Shown here: one piece after another, positions 1 to 12,851 of the stretch
How the letters are laid out: the number at the start of each line of letters is the position of its first letter
Numbering within the stretch: the first letter of the stretch is position 1
Source: Bigelowiella natans CCMP2755
Taxonomy: Eukaryota > Cercozoa > Chlorarachniophyceae
Assembly (NCBI GenBank): GCA_000320545.1
Contig: ADNK01000514.1
Coordinates: 1 to 34,688, forward strand
Length of the DNA: 34,688 nt
Reading direction: 5' to 3'
Made by a program: the position numbers and the translations under genes
Notes under the pieces: generated by a model
What the model was told of the DNA's origin: nothing
Databases searched by the model: none
Seen by the model: only the letters and a program-made list of their open reading frames with translations

Positions 1-182
<182 letters not shown>

Positions 183-271
183 CTAGGCGTGAGTACGTGG
201 CAGGGTTCGTTCGGCCAGCTGAAGGTAAGATATCCGTGCTGTATCGTCACGTTTGCAAGTTACATCCGCAG

Positions 272-452
272 CCAGGAGTCAGCGGGAAAGCTGTTCGGCC
301 CGCCGGATATGAGAGATTAGCCGGCTTTCATACCTTCTTCATGCGCGTTTTGGAGAAAATGGTAGACGGCACCGCGTGTGATCTCCTGCTTGTTGGCAGC
401 CAGAACAACGTGAGTGAATCACGAATATCATCATACGCGCATTTTCATAGAC

Positions 453-498
<46 letters not shown>

Positions 499-535
499 GA
501 CAGACAGACAGACAGACACACACACACCCACTTAC

Positions 536-578
<43 letters not shown>

Positions 579-3265
579 ACCTAAATGCATGGTATGTACA
601 CTATACGTTCCCGTTTACCCATCAGGCGGTGGTTGCGCACGTTCTTGGGAGCGAGAAGGACCGTTTCTTTACTACCTTAAAAAGTCCCGATACATCAATG
701 AGCCAAAAAATTCTTTCCAGCATTGTTATTCATCGTGTGCCGCTGTCGTACCGCACATCTTCTGAAGAAGCTGTAAGGTCTAATGCGACAACAACATTAG
801 CAACCGCACACGAACGAATCAAAGACCATATTCTTGCCCTTATTCTAGGTATTAATAATTCCTTTTGGCTCCTCCTCCTCCTCCTCCTCCTCCTCCTCCT
901 CCTCTCTCTTTCTCTTCTTCTACATCGCAGGGATCTGATTGCATTGACGATGGCGGGTAGTGTGAAGGAGCTGCAGGTACAAAGTGACGACCCTTTTGCT
1001 GCGCTGCGGCCATTCCCCGGCCTCGTGTTCGAGGATAGACGAATGGATCTTGAAGCCCGCTATGATGCGACGGATGAACGACTCAACGCGAGAAATCTAG
1101 ACCGGGTGAAGAAGATCGAGGTATTAGTAGGATGGTAGTGTTGTTGTGTCAAATATCAATTCCATTCGTGCACTCGTGTATAGATTTGCTGGGAAGGGAT
1201 TTAGAGATCAACCAATAACGCTACTGCTATAACTGCATCTAGGATAAGATTGAGCTGATTCTCAACGTGCTGCACGGGACAACAAAAACGACGACAAGGA
1301 CAACATCAGAAAGCTGCGTACAGACGAGCCTCGATGTAAAACTCGCTAACGCGCAATCACCAATGCGATTCTACTACACAACGACGATGATTAAACCAGA
1401 TTCAAAAGGAGCAGCAGCAGCATCATTAGGGACCTCTTCTTCTTCTTCTTCTTCTACTACTACTACTACTACTTCTACTTCCTCCAAATCACCATCGTGG
1501 AAGTGGCCGTTTGTTGCTACGCCATTCCCCGATTTCAAGACAGCTAATAATAATAGCAAAAAAGAGAAAAAAGGAGAAGACGAGAAAACACAGGCGTACT
1601 ACACCATTCAAGTTACTGAAGAAAGAGAGAAATTGCAGGACAAGGGAGATAAGTTAAGTGAAAGCAGCACCATCAAGACAGCGGAGAAAGACAATCGGAT
1701 GCCAGCAAAATCTTTGTTGAAAACGAATAAAAGAAACGACAAGTACAAGTCTATGTTGTACAAGGCCGACGCGATTAGTGCTGAGTATGACCTCAAAGTG
1801 GCAGCAGCCACCACCGCCAAAGCACCTTTCGATCCCCCCCCCTCTGCATGTGAAATGCTCAAGAGCCTGGCCAGAGTACAGACGAGGTTTCGAAAGAGTC
1901 CTAGCTGGACGATAGGGCGCGAAAATGGCGTTCCTCTCACAATGAAGCCTCATGAGTGAGTAGTCTTGTAGTCAAAGAAGAATACGAAGACGGGAAGGAG
2001 AGAGAGGAAGGGAGAGGGAGAGAGTAACATTATGGCCCCCCGCTGGTAAAATTATGATCCACGCACTGGCACCTCTGCTGCTGCTGCCAGGTACGCATAT
2101 TACCAGGACAATCGGTTCCGAAAAGGCTGGCATAAGCGGCCAGGAATCTACATCGTGGACTGTGATCGTCGATGGGCGAAGCACTTGGAGATAACGGGCG
2201 GAGTGCCACTGCTCAGCGACCCACCCCCCTCTCGGTGGAGCAGCGCCCCACCCTTCTCTGCGTGGAGGCCAAGCTGGCTACCGCTCAACGCTCTGAAACA
2301 TTGTGACCTTAGGGCAAAGGAGATCAAAGAGCAAAAGCAGCGGGTCGGTGCCAACACGTTCAGGGAGGTGACAGAATACGCGTGGATCCTGTTCGGGAAT
2401 CAGGGTTAGAGCACACCTCATTCAACAATTTTCTCTGTCCTCCTCACCCTCCTATACTTTATTTTCCTCGCGGGGCACTGTCGCTCCCTCTCCTCCTCCT
2501 CCTCAGACGATGTACGCAGTAGTAGCCAATGGATATGTACTTGTTTTCACATAATTGCCACAAGGAGGAGTGTAATTACTACTGAACTACTCACTAGGTA
2601 CTGGCTCGACATCGCACTTCGAACCGCACAAAACTGCCGTGTGGGTGAAGCTTCTGGCAGGGGCGAAGCGCTGGCTCATCCTGCCGCCGAGCAAAGTCCA
2701 ACGCAAATGTGGCCAACAAAGCGACAATGACTGTAGCGTTAACGACAGCGAAAACAAGAGCAGAAGCATGCCGAGAAACCTCGAGAAAGAGATGCTCGGG
2801 AAATCGGCGATGGAGGTGATACAGTGGGCTGAGGAACAGAAAGTCCCCTTGATCGATTTTGTGCAACGGCCTGGAGACATTGTATTCATCCCTGCGGAGT
2901 GTATGCATGCGGTGCTCAATCTAGAGGATTCGCTTGCGTACGCAGAGAACTTTATTATTCCAACGGAAACAGCTGTTGGAACGACGACGATGACTGCGGA
3001 ATCATCATCCTCTGAATCCGTGCCTGCAGAGGTTGCCACGTCGTCAGACAACCCTTGCGAGAGAGAGAGAGGATCTGTGAGAGGATTGCGGTCGTCTTTG
3101 TTGGAAGAGACAAAGAGAAAGAAAAGAGAGAAGAGAGAGAGAGATGCCACTCGTCGTTGTCTTTGGGCCACAGCTGCTACAAGGCGATTTCTGCAGTCCC
3201 TGCCCGCGAAGGACCAAGGCATGTTTCAAACGTTGAAAAATATGTTCGTATCTGGCTACGGCTGA
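272..3265 (+). CDS. JmjC-domain protein (putative Fe(II)/2-oxoglutarate oxygenase), 5' end unresolved
   Basis: Proposed exons are about 272-409, 626-747, 931-1120, 1243-1955, 2091-2404 and 2598-3265; from 626 to the TGA stop every junction keeps phase (669 codons). The C-terminal part is a JmjC domain. It shows a GTGSTSHFE segment giving the HxE iron ligands, then TAVWVK, then AGAKRWLILPP with the Lys expected to bind 2-oxoglutarate, and PGDIVFIPAECMHAV, which supplies the distal His. Such enzymes hydroxylate proteins or demethylate lysines; which one cannot be told here. The domain is preceded by a long low-complexity insert (Ser/Thr runs, Lys-rich, about residues 110-330) and followed by a basic tail. 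The first two exons (to 747) match nothing I recognise; they are joined by phase only. A strong GTAAGA donor at 225 suggests another small upstream exon. An internal ATG at 950 with good context is an alternative start. Several introns carry microsatellites. Confidence 0.8.
410..625 (+). other. Microsatellite-bearing intron of the JmjC gene
   Basis: A GTGAGT donor at 410 and a CAG acceptor ending at 625 enclose (CA)n, a GACA tetranucleotide run and (GA)n. The flanking exons join in phase 0. Open reading frames through this stretch on both strands are artefacts of the repeats. Confidence 0.75.
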
Positions 3266-4488
3266 ATGAGTAAATAAGCACGGTATTCTATCTGCCCAGC
3301 GTGGCATCTGCGTGTTAGTAACAAAGACGACACTGGCGTAAATTGCACTGCTACAATGCTTAAGTCTACTAACCTGTCATGACCTGTGTAGTGTTCTGTG
3401 CGCTGCGTACCTGCGGCCGTTCGTCCATCCATTGTGTGCCTGCTATGCTAGAATCTGGACGATGTCTATTGCTAGTACAATTATACAACACTGCGCATAT
3501 ATGAAGCATCCGCCAGTACGTTCGCAATGCTTCACATGCATGATGGACATGTGTATGTATGTAGGCCATACACGTGCTAGCATGCATGTGTCACATATCT
3601 AGATATGCGCCAGCGTAGCATGAGACGGAGTTAATCTAGTAATGACCATCAAACACATTTTCAATTTTTTTATTTTTCATCCTAATGGTGTATCGTAGCT
3701 TTGCAAAAACTGGCTACAGCGCTCGGCTCGAACCACATTTGTTGCATTTAGCAAAGCTAGCGAACATTCCGCAGATATCATGCCTACATTATTTGTAAGC
3801 GTTGTGACGCACCGCATAATTGTTTACGTATGGTCCTGTCGCATTATGCTAGTCTAACTTGATGCAGTAGGGTCGTGACTACGCACATGTTAAAGTAGAC
3901 ATGCTTCTATCCTTCTCGAGAAATAATGAATGTAGTCATGCTATGGTACATGATGACACAGGAGCTAGTTACTGGTGCATGCACAACGCGATGTGAATAA
4001 AGCACGTACTCTATATTCTACATGTGCTACGTCTGTGCGAAGATTTATGTGCTGTGATAAGGCTGTAACCTTGTACATGCACGCATCTCAAAACGATATG
4101 GTCCTTCCCATATTTTATAATATACCAAGCTGTTGGATATGCGATTACATGATCGTTTACTTTGCGCATAATACCCTAGAGTAAGTCGATTGCTGCGCTG
4201 TTACCATCTCAACCTCAATCCTTTTTTTTCTCCAAAATCTTGGAATAAATCGTCATTGCCTGTGCCACTATTTATTAGCCGCATTATTTAAAACCACAGC
4301 ACATATAAGTAGGGTTAGCAAAGAGTAGTGGCTCGGAGGGATTTGGGTGATAAAGTATTGTTTGTGAAGAGTAGTATTGTCTGGCTGACATCTCCCTGCT
4401 TTCTTTCCCTTCCTCCTCTACCAACTCTATCATCTACCAGCATCGTCATCGTCATCATCGTCATTATCATCATCATCATCAGTCTCAC
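3266..4488. other. Intergenic region between convergent genes
   Basis: About 1.2 kb between the JmjC stop and the last firm stomatin exon. No protein or RNA gene is recognised. The left part is AT-rich with many ATGCAT/GCATGC-like words. The right end (about 4284-4450) probably contains the last, short exon and 3' UTR of the stomatin gene, because one frame stays open to a TAA at 4284-4286 on the minus strand, but its acceptor site cannot be fixed. Confidence 0.6.
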
Positions 4489-5454
4489 CCATTGAGCCGG
4501 GATCTGCAGTATTGGAAGGCAACAGCATCGTAGTCCCTTCTTTGGCAAGATTTCCGAATGCTTCCACGTACTGCTCTGCTACGCGCAGGGATATAGCCTA
4601 TTGGAGGGCGATGTATGGCAGGGGAGGGGGGGGGGGGCGAAAGAATAAGGTGCTGGTCACTCATAAATAAGGAAAGGACGATCAAAACGTTGTGAGGATG
4701 TGCATTTCAATCTCCCCGACGAGAACCTTAAACAACAGAACTATGAGCCATGCTGCAGTGAGTGTATTCACATGGTATATCACATCGACTCTCCCAGCAC
4801 CAGGAAACGCTTTGATACATGCGATTTAGCAACAACTGTGATATCAGTTTGTGGGACTGTTATGACCTCCTCCCCGCCATCCTCTTCGATTGCCTCGGCA
4901 AGAAGCCTTACAGCTTTGGAGGTCGCTTCAGCTTTCATTAATATAGCTTTGGCCTCACCCTCGGCCTTGAGCTCCATAGACTGCTTGACGCCTTCCGCTA
5001 TATTTAGATCTGACTGGAGAACCCCTTTACATGTATACAACGACAATCTCATGATATAATCGAAAAGTAGAGACAAATGAGTGAGATCAACGTACTCAGC
5101 CATTGGCTTGTTTTGAGGGAGAAGTAGATACTCATCATCGTTAGTCATCATCGTCGTCGTGTTGGTGTATTCCCCCCCCCCCTCCTTGTTGTTGTTGTTG
5201 TTGTTGTTGATTGACTTTACTGCTGACTCACCCTCAGACTCGGAGATCTGAGCCCTCTTTCTTCTCACAGCTTCGGCCTATTGTTTAACACAACTTATGT
5301 TAACATATGTATGGTGTAGCTACTAGATACTGGCTATTGTTATCCCCACAGGTTGTTGTTGTTGTTGTTGATGATGATGATGATAGTGATGATGCTCTTC
5401 TTAAACATATACATCCATATCTTTCGAATGATGGCTCACAGGACAACAACATCC

Positions 5455-5497
<43 letters not shown>

Positions 5498-5635
5498 ATC
5501 ACTGCCAAACATGCACAAACATACCTGTTGGTCCATGGATTCCCGCACTGTCTCAGGAGGTATGATGTCTCTTATTTCATACCGTAAACATCTAGAGGAG
5601 GAGGAGGAGAAGGAGGAGGAGGAGGAGGAGACGAC

Positions 5636-5673
<38 letters not shown>

Positions 5674-6466
5674 GGGAGAAGGTCGAAAGGGAAGAGGACA
5701 TCATCATTCTACTGCATGCTGCCATAATGCGCAATAGTGGTGGTAGTGGTGGCAAATGAATACGAAAGTGTCTGTATATCTGTGTAATAACTCTACTACT
5801 CCGTACTTAATTCCCCATGCATCCGCTGCTTCGTTGATAGCCTTCACAAGAGATCTAATATTCATTTCATTCACTAAGAATCGTGTGTTGACGTGAGAAG
5901 CAATTAACAACAATTTATGCTTGAGTTATTACGTGTTTAGTGAGTCTCTTTCTTCAAATGTCTTATCCAGGCTCATTTTCCCGATTTCGCTGATTTATGA
6001 TTGAGTAAATGGAATTGACCGCTTCTCGTAAAAAGTGGAAGATTATTGAATTGGGCAAACGCCACCACCAACAACAACCTTCTCATGGTAGTCTGGGCTA
6101 GTTGAGTCACTGCTTGGAGACAATTCTGGACCCCATAGGAAGCCTTTTCCTGTAGCAGCGACGAAGAAGGATGTAAGTCAAGGAAGATAGGCGGCTTATG
6201 TCGATAAAAAAATAATTAGACATGAGACAATGGCGTATCCCGCCGAATGGATTCGTTCATCGTCACCGGATCCTCGATCTTGATGTAGAGAACTCCATCC
6301 ATCGTTATTGTGACGTTATCACGGGTGATGGCACTTTGCCTATCGATGACCAGGGCCTGCTCCTTGAGCGAGTGCACGTATGCGATTTTATCCACAAACG
6401 GGATCATAATATACCAGCCTGGTCAATAGAGCAGTGAGGAAGGAGGAGGTAAGTCAGATCTATGAT

Positions 6467-6500
<34 letters not shown>

Positions 6501-6872
6501 ATTCTTGTGAAAGTATTCCACCTGCTGATAATGTCCTGGTGTACTTTCCGAGCCTCTCGATAACATAAGATTGTTGCTGTGGGACGACCACGAAGCCCTA
6601 AATGGACGAGGCCCCGTAAAATATTACATGATGAGAGGATGAAAACTATAAGGAACGTAGTTGAACTCTAATTTAAAGGCAGCATCATCGCATACGAATC
6701 GTACAAAGTTGGTCGGGGGGACGATGTTCTCGAAGTACGCTCCTCCAAAAGGGGATCTATGCGATGGACTGTAAGCCCTCGCTGGGAGAAGGAAAGGCGT
6801 GTTGGCGAGGGCAGGGAGCACGCGGCGATGTTGGCTCAGAGAAGTAACAAGGGGGCGGGTGAATCTCCGCAT
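4489..6872 (-). CDS. STOML2: Stomatin-like protein 2 (mitochondrial SPFH-domain protein)
   Basis: Ten exons in minus-strand order: 6872-6705, 6597-6522, 6418-6267, 6149-6079, 5989-5933, 5854-5807, 5591-5525, 5277-5232, 5024-4867, 4597-4489. All phases agree and give 317 residues before the final short exon. The first 50 residues are Arg-rich with hydrophobic stretches and no acids, as in a mitochondrial presequence. The SPFH/band-7 core follows, with [65 protein letters not shown] and the [16 protein letters not shown] segment. After it come the [12 protein letters not shown] helix and the SLP-2 C-terminal motif [11 protein letters not shown]. Family members form ring scaffolds with prohibitins on the mitochondrial inner membrane and organise cardiolipin and proteases. 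The donor after 4867 reads GTCATA, which is weak, but the join gives the conserved family sequence exactly. The C-terminal end is unresolved. The gene is head-to-head with GnT-I. Confidence 0.93.
5455..5492. repeat. (CA)n microsatellite in an intron of the stomatin-like gene
   Basis: Pure CA dinucleotides lie in the intron between exons 5525 and 5277. A (GA)n run at about 5638-5670 and GAG triplets occupy the previous intron. Confidence 0.9.
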
Positions 6873-7296
6873 GATTGCTGCTCCTTTTCTTGATCACTTC
6901 TACTCTTGCTTTCAGCTCGTTCGTTCGTGCGTTTGTTGTCTTCTTCTTCGTTATCCCAACACGGTCTCCTGTGTTTGTTTCCTTCTTTCTTTCTTTCTTT
7001 CTCTCACAACGAGGAGGAGGATTGGCGTCTGGTTGCGCTGAGAGTAGCCTTTACGAAAGTGCTGCTGTACCAGGGTCACATCATAGCGACAGTAGAATTA
7101 ATATGTCGCACTCTAAAAACCCGATCAAAACACCATCTGCAAGAAATTTAGTTCAAAAGTGTGGTAAAAAGTTTTCCAAAATGGAACATTCGAAACAACA
7201 ACAACAACAACAATCTCAACGAATTACCAGGAGAACGATGCCGACTACGACGGCGAAAGGAGGAGCTTCAAGAAGGGGGGAGGGCACGGATTGCAG
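6873..7296. promoter_or_regulatory. Divergent promoter region (stomatin-like / GnT-I)
   Basis: The two start codons face away from each other and are separated by roughly 420-480 bp, so both promoters must lie here, inferred from position alone. A TTTCTTTC run, CAA repeats and short open stretches are present; no TATA box or other core element stands out. Confidence 0.45.
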
Positions 7297-7356
7297 ATGA
7301 CGTCAACTATTTCTACTGCATCAAAAGTGCTCAAGATACGGCCGCCCGTATCTTCT

Positions 7357-9783
7357 ATGAGCCCACGAGATGAGTATCGTGAGACAAGTGGTGGTGGTGG
7401 AGGCCATGCCCGCTTCTGCTTCTGTTTCTGCTCGCCACTCATCGCGATTGCCTTTGCTGCACTGAGTACCGCGATCATTTTTAATCTACACTTGCACCAA
7501 CGCTTGGGAGAGGTTGAGCAGAGGTTTTCCAAGCGTTTCTTGAAGTCTTATCCTGGGAAGATCTTGAAGACCGACTCCAACCTCATATCATCAGACCAGG
7601 AAAAAGACCATGCAAGACATACTACTGCCTCTGCTTCTGCTTCTCCTGTCTTCCCCGTTCCCGTTTCTCCTCACCCAGACTCTTCAATAGCAGAGAGCAA
7701 GGCTGACGTTTTAGATGTGAGCAAGCCTCAGCAAGCGAAATGTGAAATCAAACACGGAGTGGACTATTTCGGATCCGACATCACAGGCGTGCCTGCGACT
7801 GACATCGGCGAATGCTGCAATCTTTGCCAGCAAAACTCACTGTGTGGAGCGGTAAGGCAAATGCCATGTTTGTTCATTGACATCGTAACAACATTCCAAT
7901 CGATTATGTATGTGCCGATCAGTTCTCCTACGTCATGGCAGACAAATCATGCTGGCTCAAGCGCCCTGAAGCTGTTCTGCACGCATCCGACAAAGCTGGT
8001 GTGGACTCTGGAAGCCTTCCTTCGCGACGACCGCCACCACCAAAGCCTCCACCAAAGAAGCTAGGAGATCCCTCAGTATTAGCAGAATCTGGGAAAATTC
8101 CTGTCGTTGTAATAACTTACAATAGAGGAGAGTACTTGAAGAGGTAAAACGACGAGTAGCACCGAATCTACTTCTACAACCGTCACAGCAGCAATCCCGA
8201 ACAACAACTTAGGATCCTAAGTGCTTTCTCTATATGCTTTCATTGCGTTTGACACGTCGTATCGTAGGACCTTACGTTCAATTATAAACGCTATTCCCGC
8301 TGAGCACGTCTCGGACTTCGACATCATTGTCTCGCAGCAGGGAAACGACCCTGGGGTAAGATGAACAAAAGAGATGATGATGATGATGAAAATGATACAA
8401 AGACTGCGTTGTGTGGCAGGTAACAAACGCCGTGAATGACTTTAAATCCAAGCTGCGGTCCCATTTGCACTTCAAGTACCATGATAATGGAGAGCGGCAG
8501 AAAGGATACGAAGCTTCTAATTGGCTCAACTACTACAAAATGACATCTCACTACGGGTTGTTAGCAGCAACATCCTGATTTATCAATATCTGTAGCTTGT
8601 GATGGTCTCAAACTCCCTCTCCTCACTTTGGCAGATTTGCCTTCCGCTCGGCGTTTGCTCTGGACCCTACATACGATCATTTGATTATCATGGAGGATGA
8701 CTTGGAAGTGGCGCCAGATTTCTTCGAGTAACAGCGATGATATTTTATTCGTGATGATATTTTATTCGTACATATTATTTTCTTCATGCCGTACAAAGTA
8801 CGCTTGCTTGCATATTTCTGGTGGCTTTGATTCGCCTATGCTCCTACCCCTTATAGCTGCTGCTGCTTTTGATATCACCTAATAAACTGGTTCAAAGGAA
8901 CTCTCTACTAACTCCCTTGCTGCTCATTCCTGTTCTCTCTGTCTCCCCCCCCCCCGTTCCTCTTCCTGTGTATTTAATACATTGTGTTTCTTCTTTTCGC
9001 CCTTCCCCCCTCCGCTCCCCCCCTTCACATCTGGCATCCGGCGTAAGGTTCTTCACGATGGCCGCCTATGTTTTGAACCGCGACGATTCGTTGTACTGCG
9101 CCTCTGCATGGAACGACAACGGGATGTCCCAGTTGGTGAAGGAGCTTGATTCTGTGCGGCGGACCGATGTGTTCCCAGGGCTTGGCTGGATGCTGCCACG
9201 TCGAGTATGGGAGGAGATTGAGGGAGACCACACTTGGCCTCTTGCCTTCTGGGACGAGGCAATGCGAGAGCCGCAAATCAGGAAGGGCCGTTCATGCTTG
9301 ATCCCGGAGGTCAATCGTGCTTACACGTTCGGGTCACATGGCAATAGCCAGGCGGGTGGGAACTGGTGGAGGAGATTCCTCGAGCCCATTCGCCTCGCAG
9401 AAAGGCCCATAGCATGGACGGCGAAAGCCGCTTCTCTTTCGGTCGGCGGGAAGGCTGCTTACGATTCCAGACTCTCCAAAGCGATTAGAGATGCGGAGGA
9501 GCACTCCATCGATGAGGCTGTTGCAGCAGATGGATCCGGGGGAGGGGAGGGTACGGTAGACTGGTTGGTCCAGTTCTCAAGTGAAGCTGACTTCGTTAAC
9601 AAAGCTGGGAGGTTTGGGCTTTTGAACGAATATAAGGAAGGCCGACCTCGGGCTTCTTATTGTGGTGTTATCACAATATGGGCTCCTTGCGGCAAGCGGG
9701 TTCTTTTCGCACATCGAAAAACCGTAGTTTGGGCACGTAGCGACGATGGCTCCCAATGCGAAGGTTCACAGAGACTTCCCTAA
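7357..9783 (+). CDS. MGAT1: Alpha-1,3-mannosyl-glycoprotein beta-1,2-GlcNAc-transferase (GnT-I) with N-terminal PAN domain
   Basis: Six exons keep phase: 7357-7851, 7923-8143, 8268-8355, 8420-8556, 8635-8727 and 9048-9783 (589 residues). GnT-I adds the first GlcNAc to Man5 N-glycans in the Golgi. A short cytoplasmic tail is followed by a hydrophobic anchor at about residues 24-45, as in type II Golgi enzymes. A Cys-rich PAN/Apple-like module lies at about 129-205 (ECCNLCQQNSLCGAFSYV, then SCWLK). A Pro-rich linker leads to the GT13 domain starting IPVVVITYNRGEYLKR. The metal/donor-binding EDD is at about 334-336 (IIMEDDLEVAPDFFE). Other hallmarks are SAWNDNG, DVFPGLGWML and GRSCLIPEVNR, and the usual C-terminal GRPRASYCGV segment. 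The PAN module is not part of animal GnT-I. An in-frame ATG at 7297 would add 20 residues at the N-terminus. Confidence 0.93.
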
Positions 9784-10441
9784 CGGTTGACCTTGTGAAC
9801 AGTGGCACAGATTCCAGCGACTGGTGCTAAGTTCGTATAGATATGGCGCATGTCTGGACAAGGACAGCATGCAGGAGGAGATCTTTTGTAGAATAAAGAG
9901 GCGTCGTCGTTAGCTCTGCTATGTTCATATATGCTTCTGTTCGATCGTATGCTATGGCCATGCTAGCATACGTCGAGGTGAAAAAGCCACAACACGTCGC
10001 CAATATATGCTATTTGTGTACACCCGTCCAGATGACATTTATAGTAACCGCGAGGCATGCGTGGCGTACCATGCTTTTCTATTTGTCTCAGTCGATCTTA
10101 CTTATTATGCGATCAATGCGGTCACGGAATATTTAGCCGACTTTGCAATTTGCTCTTGAATTCAAATGACTATATACTGCGCACATGTTTGACGCTAGCT
10201 CATGGCTTTCCCTGCAAAGGCTACAAGGCTAGGCCATAGACGCTATTGCCATGTACTGATTGACAGCGCGCTTTAGCTTATTACGCGGTGCCATGTGCGC
10301 GCGAGCAGCAGTGCAGTCATGCCTCTAGCCTCTATATACCACTAGTGTGCGGTTGCAAATGCGTTTAATTATGTAGCACCTGTGGTTGATGTAATGAACC
10401 GAAAAATTGACCAATTGATCATCTTGACGCTGCATAGCAAG
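9784..10441. other. Intergenic region between convergent genes
   Basis: About 660 bp separate the GnT-I stop and the PH-like gene stop. No gene or clear repeat is seen. The sequence should hold the 3' UTRs and polyadenylation sites of both genes. Confidence 0.6.
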
Positions 10442-11018
10442 CTACGACTGCTGCCCATCTGGCCGGCAATGGCAATGCACAGGCGGCCAATCCTCCACAC
10501 AACATAACCGGACGATACCTCTTCGATCGGAGAAACTTGAGTCTCTTCGAAAATAGGCCCTGATGAAATGTGTCAATAATAAAAATGATGACGAGAAAAG
10601 GCGAGGTACTGTCCAACTTAATCTGAAAAATGGTGTAAAAATTCTTCTTTCAACCACCCCCCTCTCCGTTGCGAAGAAAGGGCACTTCCAAGATTGCATG
10701 CCACTGTTATCATTAGCACCTTTTGGGGTGGTATTCTGTCGTTCAGCAGCCCCTCTTTCAAACAGCGCGCGCGCGCCCTGATAAATGGCATGAAGTCGTG
10801 TTCAATAAAGCAATAAACGATTGCTATGATGATAATGATGATTGATGATGATGATGATGATGATGATGAATAATACCAGAGTGAGTCTCTGAGCGCCTCT
10901 GCCCACAGATCTCTCATCTCTTCGGATGTGAACTGCAGCTCCAGCAGCTCGTTCTGCTTCGACACGATCGACAGGCACAAGTGGTCCCTGCATGATGATG
11001 AAGCGGCGGTCAGGAGAG

Positions 11019-11049
<31 letters not shown>

Positions 11050-11647
11050 TATGGGTGGAGCGCATCCAATTCGATGTGTTGAGAGATGGTAGTTATGCAA
11101 GCAAGCATGTTTGCTGCGTGTGTGCGTGCGTGCGTGTGTGCGTGCGTGCGTGTGTGCGTGGCACGAGTGCCATAGCTCGCCCACTTCTCTCCATTCTCTG
11201 TGCTCTATTGGTGTAGGCATATGGCGGTGTTCGTCGCGTTTCTTTCTTAATTTGTTTGTCGCGTTTCTGTTTTAATTCTCTTCTTATCACCGTCCTGGCG
11301 CCCCCGTCCTCTGGAAGCCATCCGTCTCCTGGCCCTTTAGGATAAACATGATGTTCTCCAAGCGGATGTATTGGAACTTCTTCGACGGTATGAACGTGGG
11401 CTATAAGTAAGGAAGAAAGAACAACGGTAAGAACGATGAGAGGAGAGGCGAGCGTAGTGCGCGTAAACTCGCTCTATTGATTTACCTGTGCGCCCAGCTC
11501 TAAGTTCAACTTCTCTCTGTGTTTCTCGGGACACCAGACCTTTGTGAAGGAGGAGGTTGTTGCGGAAGGAAGGAAGGTGGGTTGATAGTAGTAGTAGTGG
11601 TAGTAGTAGTATCTAGAGTAGCTAGTTGCCTCAATTATTATGATCAT

Positions 11648-11686
<39 letters not shown>

Positions 11687-12798
11687 AATCATCTGGTCTT
11701 CTTTGTCAAAGCCCAGAGCCGCTCAATATAAGTGCATGCTATGCTGTGCTTTTGTTCTGATTTGTGTTAGTCGTCGTCGTCCTTTTATCTTGATGGTCTT
11801 ACAATGGCTTCTCCATCAGGAGTCATCCGCACGTAAGTGGCTTCTGGGCCGTTGCTGTAGAATAGAGCGGACCGCCGCTGCCGGGAGAAACAACAGGACG
11901 TCGAAGCTGCTGATGACCCATTCTCTCCTGTGGGACGACGACACGATGATGATGACTCTATGCGACGAAGATAACAATTACTACAAACATCAAGATAGGT
12001 ATAGTTTACCGTAGGAGTAATGGCCATGGCGCAGAGCTACTATGCCCTCCTCCAGTGTCGCTATTAACTGCCAGGTAATAATAGTATTAACAAATAAGGA
12101 GGCGGTTGAGGAGGAGGAGAAGAAAAGGATGAAGAAAAAGAAAGAAAAGAACGGAAAGATACAATTCAGGTAAATTTATCTATGTGCAGCAAATCGCGAG
12201 TGCAAGGGATTGTTACACATTTGACTTCGATTGCTCATTATCACCGAAGGTATTGTCGTTGTGAAAATGAAAATCAAGCAGATAGTATAATAAATACTAC
12301 AAGCAACGACGACGACGTGGAAGCAAGAAATAACCCTTTATAATACCATCCGGAGGCGCGAAAGCTCTGGTTTATGTGTTTTTGGAGAGAGGAAGAATTT
12401 CTCCAATCTACAATAGACAATAACCAAGAGAATAACGCATCAACACGAAGAATATTGACATCAATTGTTGATATGTTTGAGTTGGGCAGGGGAGGAAAGA
12501 TATCGGATAATTATTGCCGATCTAATGATCCCTACCTTGGGAATGTGAACTTGGAGATTTTCTCGCTGACTTTCGTCTTCAATGAGGTCTCGACGCCCTT
12601 GAAAATGCCAACCACCATCTTGGAACCCCACGTGAGCAAGGCAGACACGAAGACATCCTAGATAGAGGAAGCAGGAGTAGAAGTGGTGCATGCAGCAGCT
12701 GAGAGGATCGTTGATACGCGTATTACTGGCGTCTACGCGAATCACTGGTGATTTCAGGTGATAAACACTTAGCTGATACACACACACACACACACAAA

Positions 12799-12851
<53 letters not shown>

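Noticed and set aside
339-590. Minus-strand ORF of Ser/Leu and Val/Cys runs
   Set aside because: It is a translation of (GA)n and (GT)n repeats.
197-1138. Single 313-codon ORF on the plus strand
   Set aside because: It reads through two microsatellite introns with good GT/AG borders (410-625 and 748-930) and begins with GTG. Only its exon parts are kept.
5340-5760. Overlapping plus and minus ORFs with His/Thr and Glu/Arg runs
   Set aside because: They arise from (CA)n, (GA)n and GAG repeats in introns of the stomatin-like gene.
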